A stretch of 34,867 nt of DNA from Cecembia lonarensis LW9 (lineage in GTDB: Bacteria > Bacteroidota > Bacteroidia > Cytophagales > Cyclobacteriaceae), in contig NZ_AMGM01000047.1 of the NCBI RefSeq assembly GCF_000298295.1, positions 1-34,867 on the forward strand. The letters are read 5' to 3'. Both the position numbers and the translations under genes were made by a program. This document shows positions 24,048 through 31,914 of this stretch, in pieces. Each line of letters opens with the position of its first letter. The first letter of the stretch is position 1. The notes below the pieces were generated by a model. It was not told the origin of the DNA, did not search any database, and worked only from the letters and a program-made list of their open reading frames with translations.

Positions 24048-25160
24048 TTATCGTTGGTGGTAGTTATTAATTATGTCCGCGTAAAATTTAGCTGTATTTA
24101 TAACAGAACGCTCCGACACCAATTCTTTACTTATTTTACCATGTGACTTTAGTAATCCATCGATTAGAACATAATTCTCCAATGCATTCACAAACTTTGA
24201 AACCTCAAGTGGTAAACGGTAACAATTAAGATCGTGCTTACAATAAACCTCCGTATTGTAAATTTGATCACTTAAAACGATACCGGTACCTGATGCCATG
24301 CATTCAATAAGTGAATTTGGGCCATTAGAATCAGTTGCAGTAAATAAACCTATATGAGCTTCTTTATAAACGCTAGGTAGGTCATCCCATGAAGTAATCC
24401 CGTTTAAAAACTGTACATTGTCAGAAAGATTAGATTTATTGATAAAATCAATGCAAGCCTCTTTCATCTCTCCTAATTCATTCATTTTGAGAACGCTATT
24501 AGGATATTTTTCATTAAAAACCCTAAATACTTCAAGGGCAAATAATGGATTATAAGATTTATCTAAGCGATTTGGGAAAATAATAACAGGAGCTTTTGTA
24601 GTTTCTCTTAAAGAATGAGTCAAATTGGTATCTATGTCTTGAGGATAGCGGGCTAAAACAACCTTCTCACGGGAAAGACCAAATTCATTTATAGCTTGTT
24701 CCATTGGTTTCTCTCCCATCGCTAAAAACAAATCAATGTCTTTGTAAAGAAAGGCTGAACACTTTTTTATCAAACTTTTTATGAGTCTTCCCATCTTGCT
24801 ATACCCCACATAAGAGATCCTTTCTCCTAAAGCAATGTAAGTTTTTCCGTTTTTTTTGCACCAATTTTTAACTTGCCATTGACTGGGGAAGAAAAAACCA
24901 CCGGCAACGACGATATCTGGATCAAAATCTTTAGTTTTTGAAAGGAGGTTAGGGTTGCTATAATTCAAAATCGGATGAAATTTAGAGCCTTCCAAAACCT
25001 TACATTTATCTCCCAATGGAATGGACCACCATTTTGGTCTGTTGGATTCAAGGTGTGTGTAGAACCACATTTCAGCTTCAAAATAATCCTGTAGGGCATA
25101 ACAGAATTTTACCTGATATGGAGCAGCCATATTGTTAATAAACAACAACTTAGGCTTCAT
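24048..25160 (-). CDS. GT4 glycosyltransferase
   Basis: A 370-residue GT-B enzyme. N-terminal LLFINNMAAPYQVKFCYALQ and FYTHLESNRPKWWSIPLG are typical of a GT4 subgroup in polysaccharide loci; the C-terminal domain has IIFPNRLDKSYNPLFALEVF, VQFLNGITSWDDLPSVYKEA and FTATDSNGPNSLIECMASGT, the E-x7-E-like donor region. It overlaps the ATP-grasp gene by 11 nt and precedes legB by 14 nt. Donor unknown. Confidence 0.86.
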   Translation of the reverse strand: MKPKLLFINNMAAPYQVKFCYALQDYFEAEMWFYTHLESNRPKWWSIPLGDKCKVLEGSKFHPILNYSNPNLLSKTKDFDPDIVVAGGFFFPSQWQVKNWCKKNGKTYIALGERISYVGYSKMGRLIKSLIKKCSAFLYKDIDLFLAMGEKPMEQAINEFGLSREKVVLARYPQDIDTNLTHSLRETTKAPVIIFPNRLDKSYNPLFALEVFRVFNEKYPNSVLKMNELGEMKEACIDFINKSNLSDNVQFLNGITSWDDLPSVYKEAHIGLFTATDSNGPNSLIECMASGTGIVLSDQIYNTEVYCKHDLNCYRLPLEVSKFVNALENYVLIDGLLKSHGKISKELVSERSVINTAKFYADIINNYHQR

Positions 25161-26178
25161 TGATTATTTCTGATTTGGAAACCATCGCAATTCCTTTGAG
25201 CCCTAAGACACCTTCTTGATAAGAAAAAAGTGATTTATCAGCAAACCCTGTAGCGACCCAATCCACTATTGCCCTAGGCAAATCAACTCCCGCAAGATGG
25301 GAAAAAGGATATCCTCCTCCAAATCGAGGATTCATGTCAATTATATAGACGCCACTTTCATTATTAATAGCGTCAACATCCAAGATACTAATATGCTTTA
25401 ATTTATTTCCTAAATTAGAAATTGTTGATTCTATTTGATCATCATAAACTGTCAAGGCTCCATCAGTCTCACCTGCTCTCATTGCAATTTTCTTTTTTAT
25501 TACAACAGCCTGGTTTTCTCCGCTTAGATTATTTATGCAATCAATACCATACTCCTCTCCTTCAATGAATTCCTGAATTAAAATCTTATTTTTATAATTT
25601 AGTTTTTCGACATGAGCTATGCTTGTTTTCCTAACTTTACTATTGAGAAAAGTGTAAGCAGATTCTAACTCTATTTGATCAGAAACTATTTCGGTAGACA
25701 AAGATCCTTGTCCCCATTGTGGTTTTAGAATTAAAGGGAATGAAACATCATTTATTTCAAGACTTTTTTTAGCACCAGATAAATCCTCAAATGTTTTTGG
25801 AGTCTTAAATCCATGAGCATTAAGCCAACTGGACATTTTTAATTTATCCAGGCAATTTTCTATAATACCCAAATCAGAAACGAGGACCTTCACTCCTAAT
25901 TCCTCGAATTTTTCTTTGTAGAAGGATATAAATAAGGTATCTAGATCAAAAAGGCTGATAATTAGGTCTATTTTTTCTCTTTTTGAAATATCCAATAGGA
26001 AAGGGATATACTCATTTGACCTAATTTCAGGGCTAATAAATGATTTATCAGCTTTCCACATCGCTGTAGTATTTGCAACCGAGTTTACTGCATACACTTT
26101 TATATTTTTACCTTTTAGAGATTTGAAATAATCAAGTATGTAGTCTCTTCTTCCAACTGAGGTAAACAGAATATTCAT
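25150..26178 (-). CDS. ATP-grasp ligase
   Basis: A 342-residue ATP-grasp protein of the carbamoyl-phosphate-synthase/D-Ala-D-Ala-ligase superfamily. The N-terminal domain MNILFTSVGRRDYILDYFKS is Rossmann-like; the ATP-grasp core has FPLILKPQWGQGSLSTEIVS with the nucleotide lysine, ILIQEFIEGEEYGIDCI, and the metal-binding end YIIDMNPRFGGGYPFSHLAG (Asp and Asn of the Mg site). Such ligases join a carboxylate to an amine through an acyl-phosphate. Lying right after a sugar aminotransferase (7 nt gap), it may attach an amino or hydroxy acid to a sugar amine. The exact reaction cannot be told from sequence. Confidence 0.82.
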   Translation of the reverse strand: MNILFTSVGRRDYILDYFKSLKGKNIKVYAVNSVANTTAMWKADKSFISPEIRSNEYIPFLLDISKREKIDLIISLFDLDTLFISFYKEKFEELGVKVLVSDLGIIENCLDKLKMSSWLNAHGFKTPKTFEDLSGAKKSLEINDVSFPLILKPQWGQGSLSTEIVSDQIELESAYTFLNSKVRKTSIAHVEKLNYKNKILIQEFIEGEEYGIDCINNLSGENQAVVIKKKIAMRAGETDGALTVYDDQIESTISNLGNKLKHISILDVDAINNESGVYIIDMNPRFGGGYPFSHLAGVDLPRAIVDWVATGFADKSLFSYQEGVLGLKGIAMVSKSEIINEA

Positions 26179-26185
26179 AAATATG

Positions 26186-27259
26186 TTATTGAGAACTGAT
26201 CAGAAGCCTACAAATAAGATCAACATCTTCATTTTTCAATGAATGATAAAGAGGCAGGCATAAAACCCTATTTACAATTGATTTGCAAACAGGAACGTTT
26301 GACTCTTTTACATAGGGAAGGGTATCTAGAGATGGATAAAAATATCTTCTGGGGTATATATAATTTGAATTTAAAACCTCAATTGCTTTAACTACATGCC
26401 GTTCGTTTTCTAAGAGAATGGGATAATATGAATAATTGAATTTCGCAAACTCATTGATTTGGGGTTTAGTATGTGCGAATCCAGAAAGCTTAAAATCATA
26501 GTACATACTAATTTCCCTTCTTCTCAATAAAATTTCATCTATGTAATTTAAATTAACCAAACCCATAGCAGCATGAAATTCTGAATTTTTAGCATTGATA
26601 CCAATACTCTCAAATTTTATAGGTGTCTCATGTCCAAAATTTCTAAAATAAGACATCTTTTTCAGAAGCTCAGACGATTTCGTAAAAACAGCTCCTCCTT
26701 CAATGGTATGAAAAACTTTTGTAGCGTGAAAACTACCAGTGCTAATATCACCAAATGAAAAAACAGATTTACCTTTATATAGTGTACCAAAACAATGGGC
26801 AGCATCGTATATGACTTTTAGATTATGTTTTTGGGCTATTTTACTAATTGTATCGATATCGCAGGGATTCCCATATACATGGGTTGCAAGAATTGCAGAA
26901 GTCTTTTCAGTAATCGCTTCTTCTATTTTATTGACATCAATATTAAATGACTTGGAATCTATGTCTACAAAAACCGGGGTACATCCTTCCCAAACAATAC
27001 TACTTGTTGTAGCAACATAGGAAAATGGAGTTGTAATAATTTCTCCTTTTAATTCAAGCGCTTTGATAGCAAGTTGGATTGCAATAGTTCCATTACTTAA
27101 AAAGAGTAAATTATCTACCCCCAAGTAGTTTTTCAATTTTTCCTCTAATTCATTTACTAACGGGCCATTATTGGTTAACCATTGACGCTGCCAAATGTCA
27201 TCAATAAGCGAAATATAATCTTCCTTGGGAGGTAAAAAAGGTTTTGTTACTGGGATCAT
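26186..27259 (-). CDS. DegT-family sugar aminotransferase (VioA/FdtB-like)
   Basis: A 357-residue PLP aminotransferase. Start IPVTKPFLPPKEDYISLIDD and QRQWLTNNGPLVNELEEKLK resemble VioA/FdtB enzymes that aminate 4- or 3-keto-6-deoxy dTDP-sugars; VIYDAAHCFGTLYKG holds the PLP Asp and GSFHATKVFHTIEGGAV the PLP lysine at 181. No rmlA/rmlB (dTDP-4-keto-6-deoxyglucose) genes are in the window, so its keto-sugar must come from elsewhere or from LegB. It is the first enzyme gene after wzc (25-nt gap) and lies before the ATP-grasp gene. Confidence 0.85.
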   Translation of the reverse strand: MIPVTKPFLPPKEDYISLIDDIWQRQWLTNNGPLVNELEEKLKNYLGVDNLLFLSNGTIAIQLAIKALELKGEIITTPFSYVATTSSIVWEGCTPVFVDIDSKSFNIDVNKIEEAITEKTSAILATHVYGNPCDIDTISKIAQKHNLKVIYDAAHCFGTLYKGKSVFSFGDISTGSFHATKVFHTIEGGAVFTKSSELLKKMSYFRNFGHETPIKFESIGINAKNSEFHAAMGLVNLNYIDEILLRRREISMYYDFKLSGFAHTKPQINEFAKFNYSYYPILLENERHVVKAIEVLNSNYIYPRRYFYPSLDTLPYVKESNVPVCKSIVNRVLCLPLYHSLKNEDVDLICRLLISSQ

Positions 27260-27284
27260 CCTGGTGAAGTTGTTATACCAATTT

Positions 27285-29699
27285 TTAAAACCATTTATTC
27301 ATTAGGGTTTTTAGAAGATTAGCTTTTGGTTGACTGTCATTGTACCCGTATCCGTATCCGTACCCGTAACCATAATTATACTGCATCTCTTTTTCATCTA
27401 CCGCATTGAAGATGATGTAGGCATTTTGCAGTTTTTGGGAGGTTTTGAGGTGGTTGATATGGTCAATACCTGACTTGAGGGTATAGTCAAAGCGCACTAC
27501 AAAGAATACCGCATCGGCCAAGGGGAACATTTCCAAGGTTTCCGATACCATGCCGATCGGTGGGGTATCCAAGATGATGATATCATATTCCTTTTTCAGT
27601 GCCTCCAACAGAACAGGCATCTTCCCATTCCCGATCAGTTCAGAAGGGTTGGGCGGGATAGGCCCCGAAAGCAGGACGTCCAGGTTTTCATAATCCGTGC
27701 CTTTTATCAAGGTCTGCCACTCGGCTTGCTGCCCACTGAGGTAATTGGATAGCCCCTTATCATTTTTCAGGGCAAACTCCTTGGCGATCTTGGGTTTGCG
27801 CAGGTCAGTGCCTATAAGGATGGTCTTCTTTCCTGCCAGAGAATACACCGAAGCCAGGTTCATTGAACAGAAGGTCTTGCCCTCCCCGGAGGTATTGGAA
27901 GTCACTAAAATGACCGAGGACTGATCCTTGGGCAATACAAAATTCATATTGGCCCTCAGGGAACGGAAGGCCTCCGTGATTCCCGAATTCTTATCCGCAA
28001 AAACCACCAGTTCATCGTAGAGCTTCCTGAAAGCTACCGAAGCCAAAATGGGTGCCTGGGCTTTTCTTTCCAGCTCTTTGATGTCCTTGACCTTATCAGT
28101 CAAGTACACCTTCCCTAAGACAAAGAGAAAAGGAATCAACAAGCCTAAAGAAAGCGCCAGGGCATAATTCCGCATGGGTCTTGGGGTAACCGCGGAAGGA
28201 AGCGTTCTGGCAAATTCGATGATTTTATTGTTGGGGGTATTGGAAGCTTTGGTAATGGCTGCCTCTGCCCTTTTCTGGGCAAGAAAACTGTAGATCCCTT
28301 CACTGAAGCTGAATTCCCGTTGTATACGGAGTAGGTTTTGCTCCTTGGCCGGTAAGCGGCTAAATTCCAGATCTATCTGGGAAATACGGCGCTGCAAGTC
28401 ATTGATCAAAAAGGCAGCATTCTCATCTACATTGACCAAAAGCTCCCGGATGGAATTGTTCAGATCCTGTAGCTTGCGGTTTACCTCCCTTACTGCCGGA
28501 GAAGCTTCCCGCTGGGTGGTCATGAGGGAAGCTTTTTGATTTTGAAGCTCCAATAGATTTTTAATCAGATTGTTGAGTATGGGGTCATCGATTCCCAAAC
28601 CCGAAGGCACAATGATCTCATTGTAATCTTCCTTGACCAGGTAATTCTGCAGGTTGCGATAATACTCCCGCTTCAGCTTCTCCTGTGCCAGTTCCCGGTC
28701 CAAATCTGCCAATCTCCCAAACACAGAGCTGCCCTGATTACTGATGTCGTAGATGCGGTTGGCAGAGCGGAAAGTCTCCAGTCTGTTTTCAATAAAGGAA
28801 AGTGTATCCGAAAGCCCCGCCAATTGCTCGTCAATAAAATTGATGGTATTGCTGGCCGTGCGGTTCTTTTGGCCCAGTTCATTTTCCAAATAAGCCTCCA
28901 TTAAGGCATTCAGGTAATCTGTACCTTTTTTGGAGTTATAAGAATCGGTGGAAAGCTGTAAAATCGAAGCAAATTTCTCTACTGGTGTAATATTCACAGC
29001 ACCGGCATATTGGTTAATCAGACCTTGTTTGTCCCTTAACTTTACCAAGATCTTGCCTATATCTTCACCAGAGGTCAAGTTGACTTTGATACGCATATAG
29101 GGCGTTTCTATCCACTCTCCAAAGGCATATTGTGTTATTTCAGGCTTAGGCCGATCAATTTTATTCACAGCAGGATCATTGGCCTGGGTCAAGCTATATT
29201 GTTCATCTGGAAAAGTCAGTCTAAAACCATTTCTATCAGACCATTGTACCTGAATTTCTCCATTAATCAACTGGGGATGTCTCCAATCCACTTCCACAAG
29301 AATAGGAGCTGTGGGATACAATTCAGCTTTAGCTATATAGCCTTCTAAGTAATATTCCACCTGAAAATCCAATTTATTCAGGGCCAGTTCCGCAATGGGC
29401 CTGGAGCGGAGGATGATCATCTGATTGGTCATGTCCAGCTCGGAATTATACCCAAAAAAGCGCTGATCAAAAAGGTTCATTCCAGAATCTTCTTCCTTTA
29501 CAAAAAACTGTGCTGTGGAACGGTATACCTTGGGGGTATAGCGATTGATCAGGAATGCCCCTGCCAAAAAAACAAAGAGGGAAAGCCCTACCCAGTACCA
29601 GTTGCGCAGGTAGCGTCTGGCAAGATCCTTGATCTGATGCAAGTCGTCTTCTTCCTGAAAGGTTTGCTGGGGAGAATGGTTTGTTGTATTCGGATTCAT
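27285..29699 (-). CDS. Wzc-like co-polymerase / BY-type tyrosine kinase
   Basis: An 804-residue inner-membrane protein controlling chain length and export. N-terminal Wzz-like domain with a helix at about 33-52 (NWYWVGLSLFVFLAGAFLIN), a large periplasmic coiled-coil region (about 250-480), a second helix at about 510-530, and a cytoplasmic kinase: Walker A VTSNTSGEGKTFCSMNLASV (about 600-620), Walker A' ILIGTDLRKPK, Walker B IIILDTPPIGMVSE (about 702-715). The tail has seven tyrosines alternating mainly with Gly, the autophosphorylation cluster. It follows wza by 3 nt. DNA is visibly more GC-rich than the glycosyltransferase genes, as often for conserved ends of variable loci. No Wzb phosphatase gene is present. 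Confidence 0.93.
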   Translation of the reverse strand: MNPNTTNHSPQQTFQEEDDLHQIKDLARRYLRNWYWVGLSLFVFLAGAFLINRYTPKVYRSTAQFFVKEEDSGMNLFDQRFFGYNSELDMTNQMIILRSRPIAELALNKLDFQVEYYLEGYIAKAELYPTAPILVEVDWRHPQLINGEIQVQWSDRNGFRLTFPDEQYSLTQANDPAVNKIDRPKPEITQYAFGEWIETPYMRIKVNLTSGEDIGKILVKLRDKQGLINQYAGAVNITPVEKFASILQLSTDSYNSKKGTDYLNALMEAYLENELGQKNRTASNTINFIDEQLAGLSDTLSFIENRLETFRSANRIYDISNQGSSVFGRLADLDRELAQEKLKREYYRNLQNYLVKEDYNEIIVPSGLGIDDPILNNLIKNLLELQNQKASLMTTQREASPAVREVNRKLQDLNNSIRELLVNVDENAAFLINDLQRRISQIDLEFSRLPAKEQNLLRIQREFSFSEGIYSFLAQKRAEAAITKASNTPNNKIIEFARTLPSAVTPRPMRNYALALSLGLLIPFLFVLGKVYLTDKVKDIKELERKAQAPILASVAFRKLYDELVVFADKNSGITEAFRSLRANMNFVLPKDQSSVILVTSNTSGEGKTFCSMNLASVYSLAGKKTILIGTDLRKPKIAKEFALKNDKGLSNYLSGQQAEWQTLIKGTDYENLDVLLSGPIPPNPSELIGNGKMPVLLEALKKEYDIIILDTPPIGMVSETLEMFPLADAVFFVVRFDYTLKSGIDHINHLKTSQKLQNAYIIFNAVDEKEMQYNYGYGYGYGYGYNDSQPKANLLKTLMNKWF
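27345..27386 (-). repeat. In-gene hexanucleotide repeat coding the Tyr-Gly tail of Wzc
   Basis: About five TAC-GGN units encode the Tyr-Gly alternation at the kinase C-terminus. Such an array can change length in steps of two residues without breaking frame, tuning the number of phosphorylatable tyrosines. Confidence 0.65.
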
Positions 29700-29702
29700 T
29701 AC

Positions 29703-30533
29703 TTATTGTCTGGTTAAATTTACCACCAGCAAGGCAGCTGTCAGGGTGGTAATGAGCAGGGAAAAAGATTGTACAAAGTTGACCCCTGTACCCAGTTCAC
29801 GGATTTTCATGGGTTCTGCGTAGAGCATATCATTGGGTTGGATAAAGAAATACTCAGAGGTCAGGATATTTTTATTGTTCAGGTCTATACGGTACATGCG
29901 GGTGCCTCCTGGATATTGCCGCAGCAGCACCAAATCATCCCGCTTGGCTACCTCTGTCAGGTCACCGGCATGGGCGATGGCTTCAAAAATCGTCACGCGG
30001 TTTTGTAGCACATTGTGTTTTCCCGGTCGGCGAAATTCCCCTAAGGCAGAATATCGGATACCCCCTAATCTCACCCGAACAAACATATCCTCTCTATTCA
30101 CAAACTCGATCATACGGCCTTCAATCAGCACTTTGGCTTCCTGAAGGGTCAATCCGGAAAGTTTTACTTCTCCAAGCAGGGGTAATTCCACCATACCCCT
30201 TTCATCTAGGTTAAACCCGGTCATAAAAAAGGCATCCCCCCCTGCCATGGCTCCCTGCATCATCATATTTCCCCTTATATTATCTGCTTCAAAAAGGGAA
30301 AAAAGCTCATTGAGTTCCTTGCTGGATGTTCGGATGCTGATGTCCACGATGTCATTGTATTGGAGTTTGTATTCATCTACATCATAGGGAAGTATTTCTG
30401 AAGCGTATTTCAGTGGGCTTTCTGAAGCCTCCCTTTCCTGCATGTAGATGATGCGTTTGTTGGGGACGCAGCTCGCGTAAAGTAACGTGAACAGGATGGG
30501 GAGGAGGAAAAGTTTGAGGGTTTTGGAGAGCAT
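29703..30533 (-). CDS. Wza-like polysaccharide export lipoprotein
   Basis: A 276-residue outer-membrane export protein. Signal peptide with lipobox LLYASC, Cys22 being the acylation site; a polysaccharide-export (Poly_export) domain starting DEYKLQYNDIVDISIRTSSK; one SLBB-type domain (EFRRPGKHNVLQNRVTIFEA, then IAHAGDLTEVAKRDDLVLLR); and a C-terminal hydrophobic helix (SFSLLITTLTAALLVVNL), as usual in Bacteroidota homologues. It forms the export channel that works with Wzc. It is the first gene of the operon; its ATG at 30533 is separated from a heptamer repeat array by only 7 nt. Confidence 0.92.
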   Translation of the reverse strand: MLSKTLKLFLLPILFTLLYASCVPNKRIIYMQEREASESPLKYASEILPYDVDEYKLQYNDIVDISIRTSSKELNELFSLFEADNIRGNMMMQGAMAGGDAFFMTGFNLDERGMVELPLLGEVKLSGLTLQEAKVLIEGRMIEFVNREDMFVRVRLGGIRYSALGEFRRPGKHNVLQNRVTIFEAIAHAGDLTEVAKRDDLVLLRQYPGGTRMYRIDLNNKNILTSEYFFIQPNDMLYAEPMKIRELGTGVNFVQSFSLLITTLTAALLVVNLTRQ

Positions 30534-30540
30534 CTTTTGA

Positions 30541-30582
30541 GTGATGAGTGATGAGTGATGAGTGTTAAGTGTTAAGTGTTGA
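30541..30582. repeat. Heptanucleotide tandem array in the wza leader
   Basis: Six back-to-back 7-mers: GTGATGA three times, GTGTTAA twice, GTGTTGA once. On the coding (minus) strand the array ends 7 nt before the wza ATG, so it lies in the 5' untranslated leader where copy-number change would alter ribosome access or promoter spacing. Confidence 0.85.
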
Positions 30583-30700
30583 CACGATAATTGTTGGGAT
30601 AAAGGTTGTGGTTATTTATTAATGATTAACGATCAACGCCTAGGAATTAAGAATGTTGAATATTTAGAATCGGTGGCAAGTTATAGAATTTTGAGAAAAT

Positions 30701-30743
30701 GGTTGTCATGGTTGTCGGGTTGTCAGGGTTGTCATGGTTGTCG
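30701..30743. repeat. Nonamer-like tandem array (GGTTGTCAT)
   Basis: Five consecutive units of 8-9 nt: GGTTGTCAT, GGTTGTCG, GGTTGTCAG, GGTTGTCAT, GGTTGTCG. Inverted-orientation copies (CATGACAACC type) occur near 33246-33270 and 34478-34502. Confidence 0.8.
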
Positions 30744-30765
30744 AAAATAATAAGGTACGAGGGAA

Positions 30766-30828
30766 AAGGTTAAAGGTTAAAGGTTAAAGGTTAAGGGTTA
30801 ACGGTTAACTGTTAACTGTTAATTGTTA
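30766..30828. repeat. Heptanucleotide tandem array (AAGGTTA)
   Basis: Nine consecutive 7-mers: AAGGTTA four times, then AGGGTTA, ACGGTTA, ACTGTTA twice and ATTGTTA. A further short run of the same type (GTTAAC spaced by 7-8 nt) lies at about 30884-30910, ending next to the DUF4143 fragment. Confidence 0.85.
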
Positions 30829-30849
30829 ACGCATTCATTGTTCAGCTTG

Positions 30850-30867
30850 CTCCGAAGTATTTCGGAG
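30850..30867. repeat. Short palindrome, 7-bp stem with GTAT loop
   Basis: CTCCGAA-GTAT-TTCGGAG, the same element as at 217-234 on the far side of the locus; both are preceded by GTTCAGCTTG and followed by GGGTT. Confidence 0.7.
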
Positions 30868-30913
30868 GGTTTATGGGTTCGGAGTTAACTGTTAACGGGT
30901 TAACGGTTAACAA

Positions 30914-31219
30914 TCAATCCCCTATCAACCAATTCAGCGCATTGGTTTTGCGTATTCCCCCAAAGTTTTGTTCAGGAAGCACTGTATCCATGGTTAATAG
31001 GAGTTTTGGGTAGTTGTCATTGATCAGCTGCAATGGACGGAGTTCACGTTTTAAGGTTTCTTCTTTATCTGTTGAGTAGGCAACTTGTAGGTAAAGTCGT
31101 TCTTGTCCAGCGCCAACAGCGAGAAAATCTACTTCTAAGTGATCTACCATACCTACGAATACCTGATAACCTCTCCTTAACAATTCCAAGTAGATGATAT
31201 TTTCAAGAAGTAAGAAATT
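30914..31219 (-). pseudogene. C-terminal fragment of a DUF4143 AAA-type ATPase
   Basis: An open frame with no ATG start reads NFLLLENIIYLELLRRGYQV, then VDHLEVDFLAVGAGQERLYL and ends KTNALNWLIGD and stop. This is the C-terminal nuclease-like part of the widespread AAA ATPase/DUF4143 proteins (normally about 380-400 residues), where LENIIYLELLRRGY and the E-V-D-F-x-A motif are conserved. Upstream is a stop and then AT-rich DNA without the ATPase half, so the gene is cut to its last quarter. A shorter reading from a TTG at 31189 exists but begins inside the conserved motif. Confidence 0.75.
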
Positions 31220-31466
31220 TCAAATATGCAGGTCTATTTATTTGTACCACATTACAATAATAGTGATGTTTTATTATGTTTTTGGAGTTGATTCCAAATT
31301 TTAACTTAGAGAGGTTAAGGATTCAGGAGTTCAAGGTTCAGATTGCTCCGAGGTATTTCGGAGGGTTTATGGGCTAAAAGAGCCAAGGCAAAAGGCAAAA
31401 GGTAAAAGGGGGGATACTTGTGAGTTAAAGGTTAATGTGTTAACGGTTCATGGTTCAGGGTTCATG

Positions 31467-31610
31467 GGTTCAAAAACCTCAAAGGTTGGTGCCCCCAGCG
31501 CAAGCTGCTTTCCCGATGCTCGGGACAGGGTGTAGTTTGTGTGCTTATTGGTTAAAATATCTTTTAGACCTCTCCTACCGTCGAGGTGACAAGGTGAAGC
31601 CTTTGACACT
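31467..31610. repeat. About 150-bp dispersed repeat, copy 1
   Basis: Starts GGTTCAAAAACCTC, continues AAAGGTTGGTGCCCCCAGCG, contains the hairpin TCCCGA-TGC-TCGGGA (31511-31525) and ends GCCTTTGACACT. A direct-orientation copy lies at 33040-33195 and a partial one at 34147-34230. Confidence 0.75.
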
Positions 31611-31768
31611 AACAACCCTTCTTCGTAAATGAACCCATTCTTCATTCATCATTCTACACCACCATTCCCTCTGTGGTTCTCTGTGCCTCCTCTGTGATTC
31701 TCTGTGTAACAAAAGCCAAGCGCAGCGTTTCTTTTTCTATGTACTTATCTCCTAAGGTAGAGGAGATC

Positions 31769-31786
31769 CCCCGTAATGCTACGGGG
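31769..31786. repeat. Short palindrome, 7-bp stem with ATGC loop
   Basis: CCCCGTA-ATGC-TACGGGG. It follows CTCC/GGAG phrases and precedes CAGGATGACG. The stem differs from the CTCCGAA family but the geometry is the same. Confidence 0.65.
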
Positions 31787-31914
31787 CAGGCTGTTCCTCG
31801 GATTCAGGATGACGTTGCTAAAGACAAGCTCGTAACCCTACTTTTGCCTTTTGCCTTTTTACTTCGCTCTTTCTCATTCCATTCTTCATTCATCATTCTA
31901 CATTGATAGACCTC

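Larger units (their letters stand above)
30534..30913. other. Upstream region of the operon, repeat-built; no clear promoter
   Basis: No gene is seen. This 380-nt leader of the 28.6-kb operon consists largely of tandem phrases (30541-30582, 30701-30743, 30766-30828) and a hairpin (30850-30867). I looked for the Bacteroidota-type TAnnTTTG promoter box on the minus strand and found no convincing match. No UpxY/NusG-like or other regulator gene lies upstream in the window. Confidence 0.5.
31220..31914. repeat. Repeat-rich gap
   Basis: No gene is supported. It contains GGTTCAT/AAAAGGC heptamer-type phrases (31384-31470), the degenerate palindrome at 31346-31363, the roughly 150-bp dispersed repeat (31467-31610), CTCTGTG phrases (31670-31708), an 18-nt repeat starting AAGCCAAGCG (31713-31730, exact copy at 34308-34325), a hairpin (31769-31786), and CATTCTTCATTCATCATTCT twice (about 31638 and 31882). 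Confidence 0.7.

Noticed and set aside
30541-30828. CRISPR-like array
   Set aside because: Units are 7-9 nt with no spacers and no cas genes nearby; these are simple tandem repeats.
30534-30913. Bacteroidota promoter (TAnnTTTG) for the operon
   Set aside because: No convincing box was found on the minus strand in this leader; the promoter may be non-consensus or further upstream.
31448-31906. Small open frames on both strands (60-77 codons)
   Set aside because: They cover the 150-bp dispersed repeat and CTCTGTG phrases; the same frames are not conserved in the second copy at 33040-33195.
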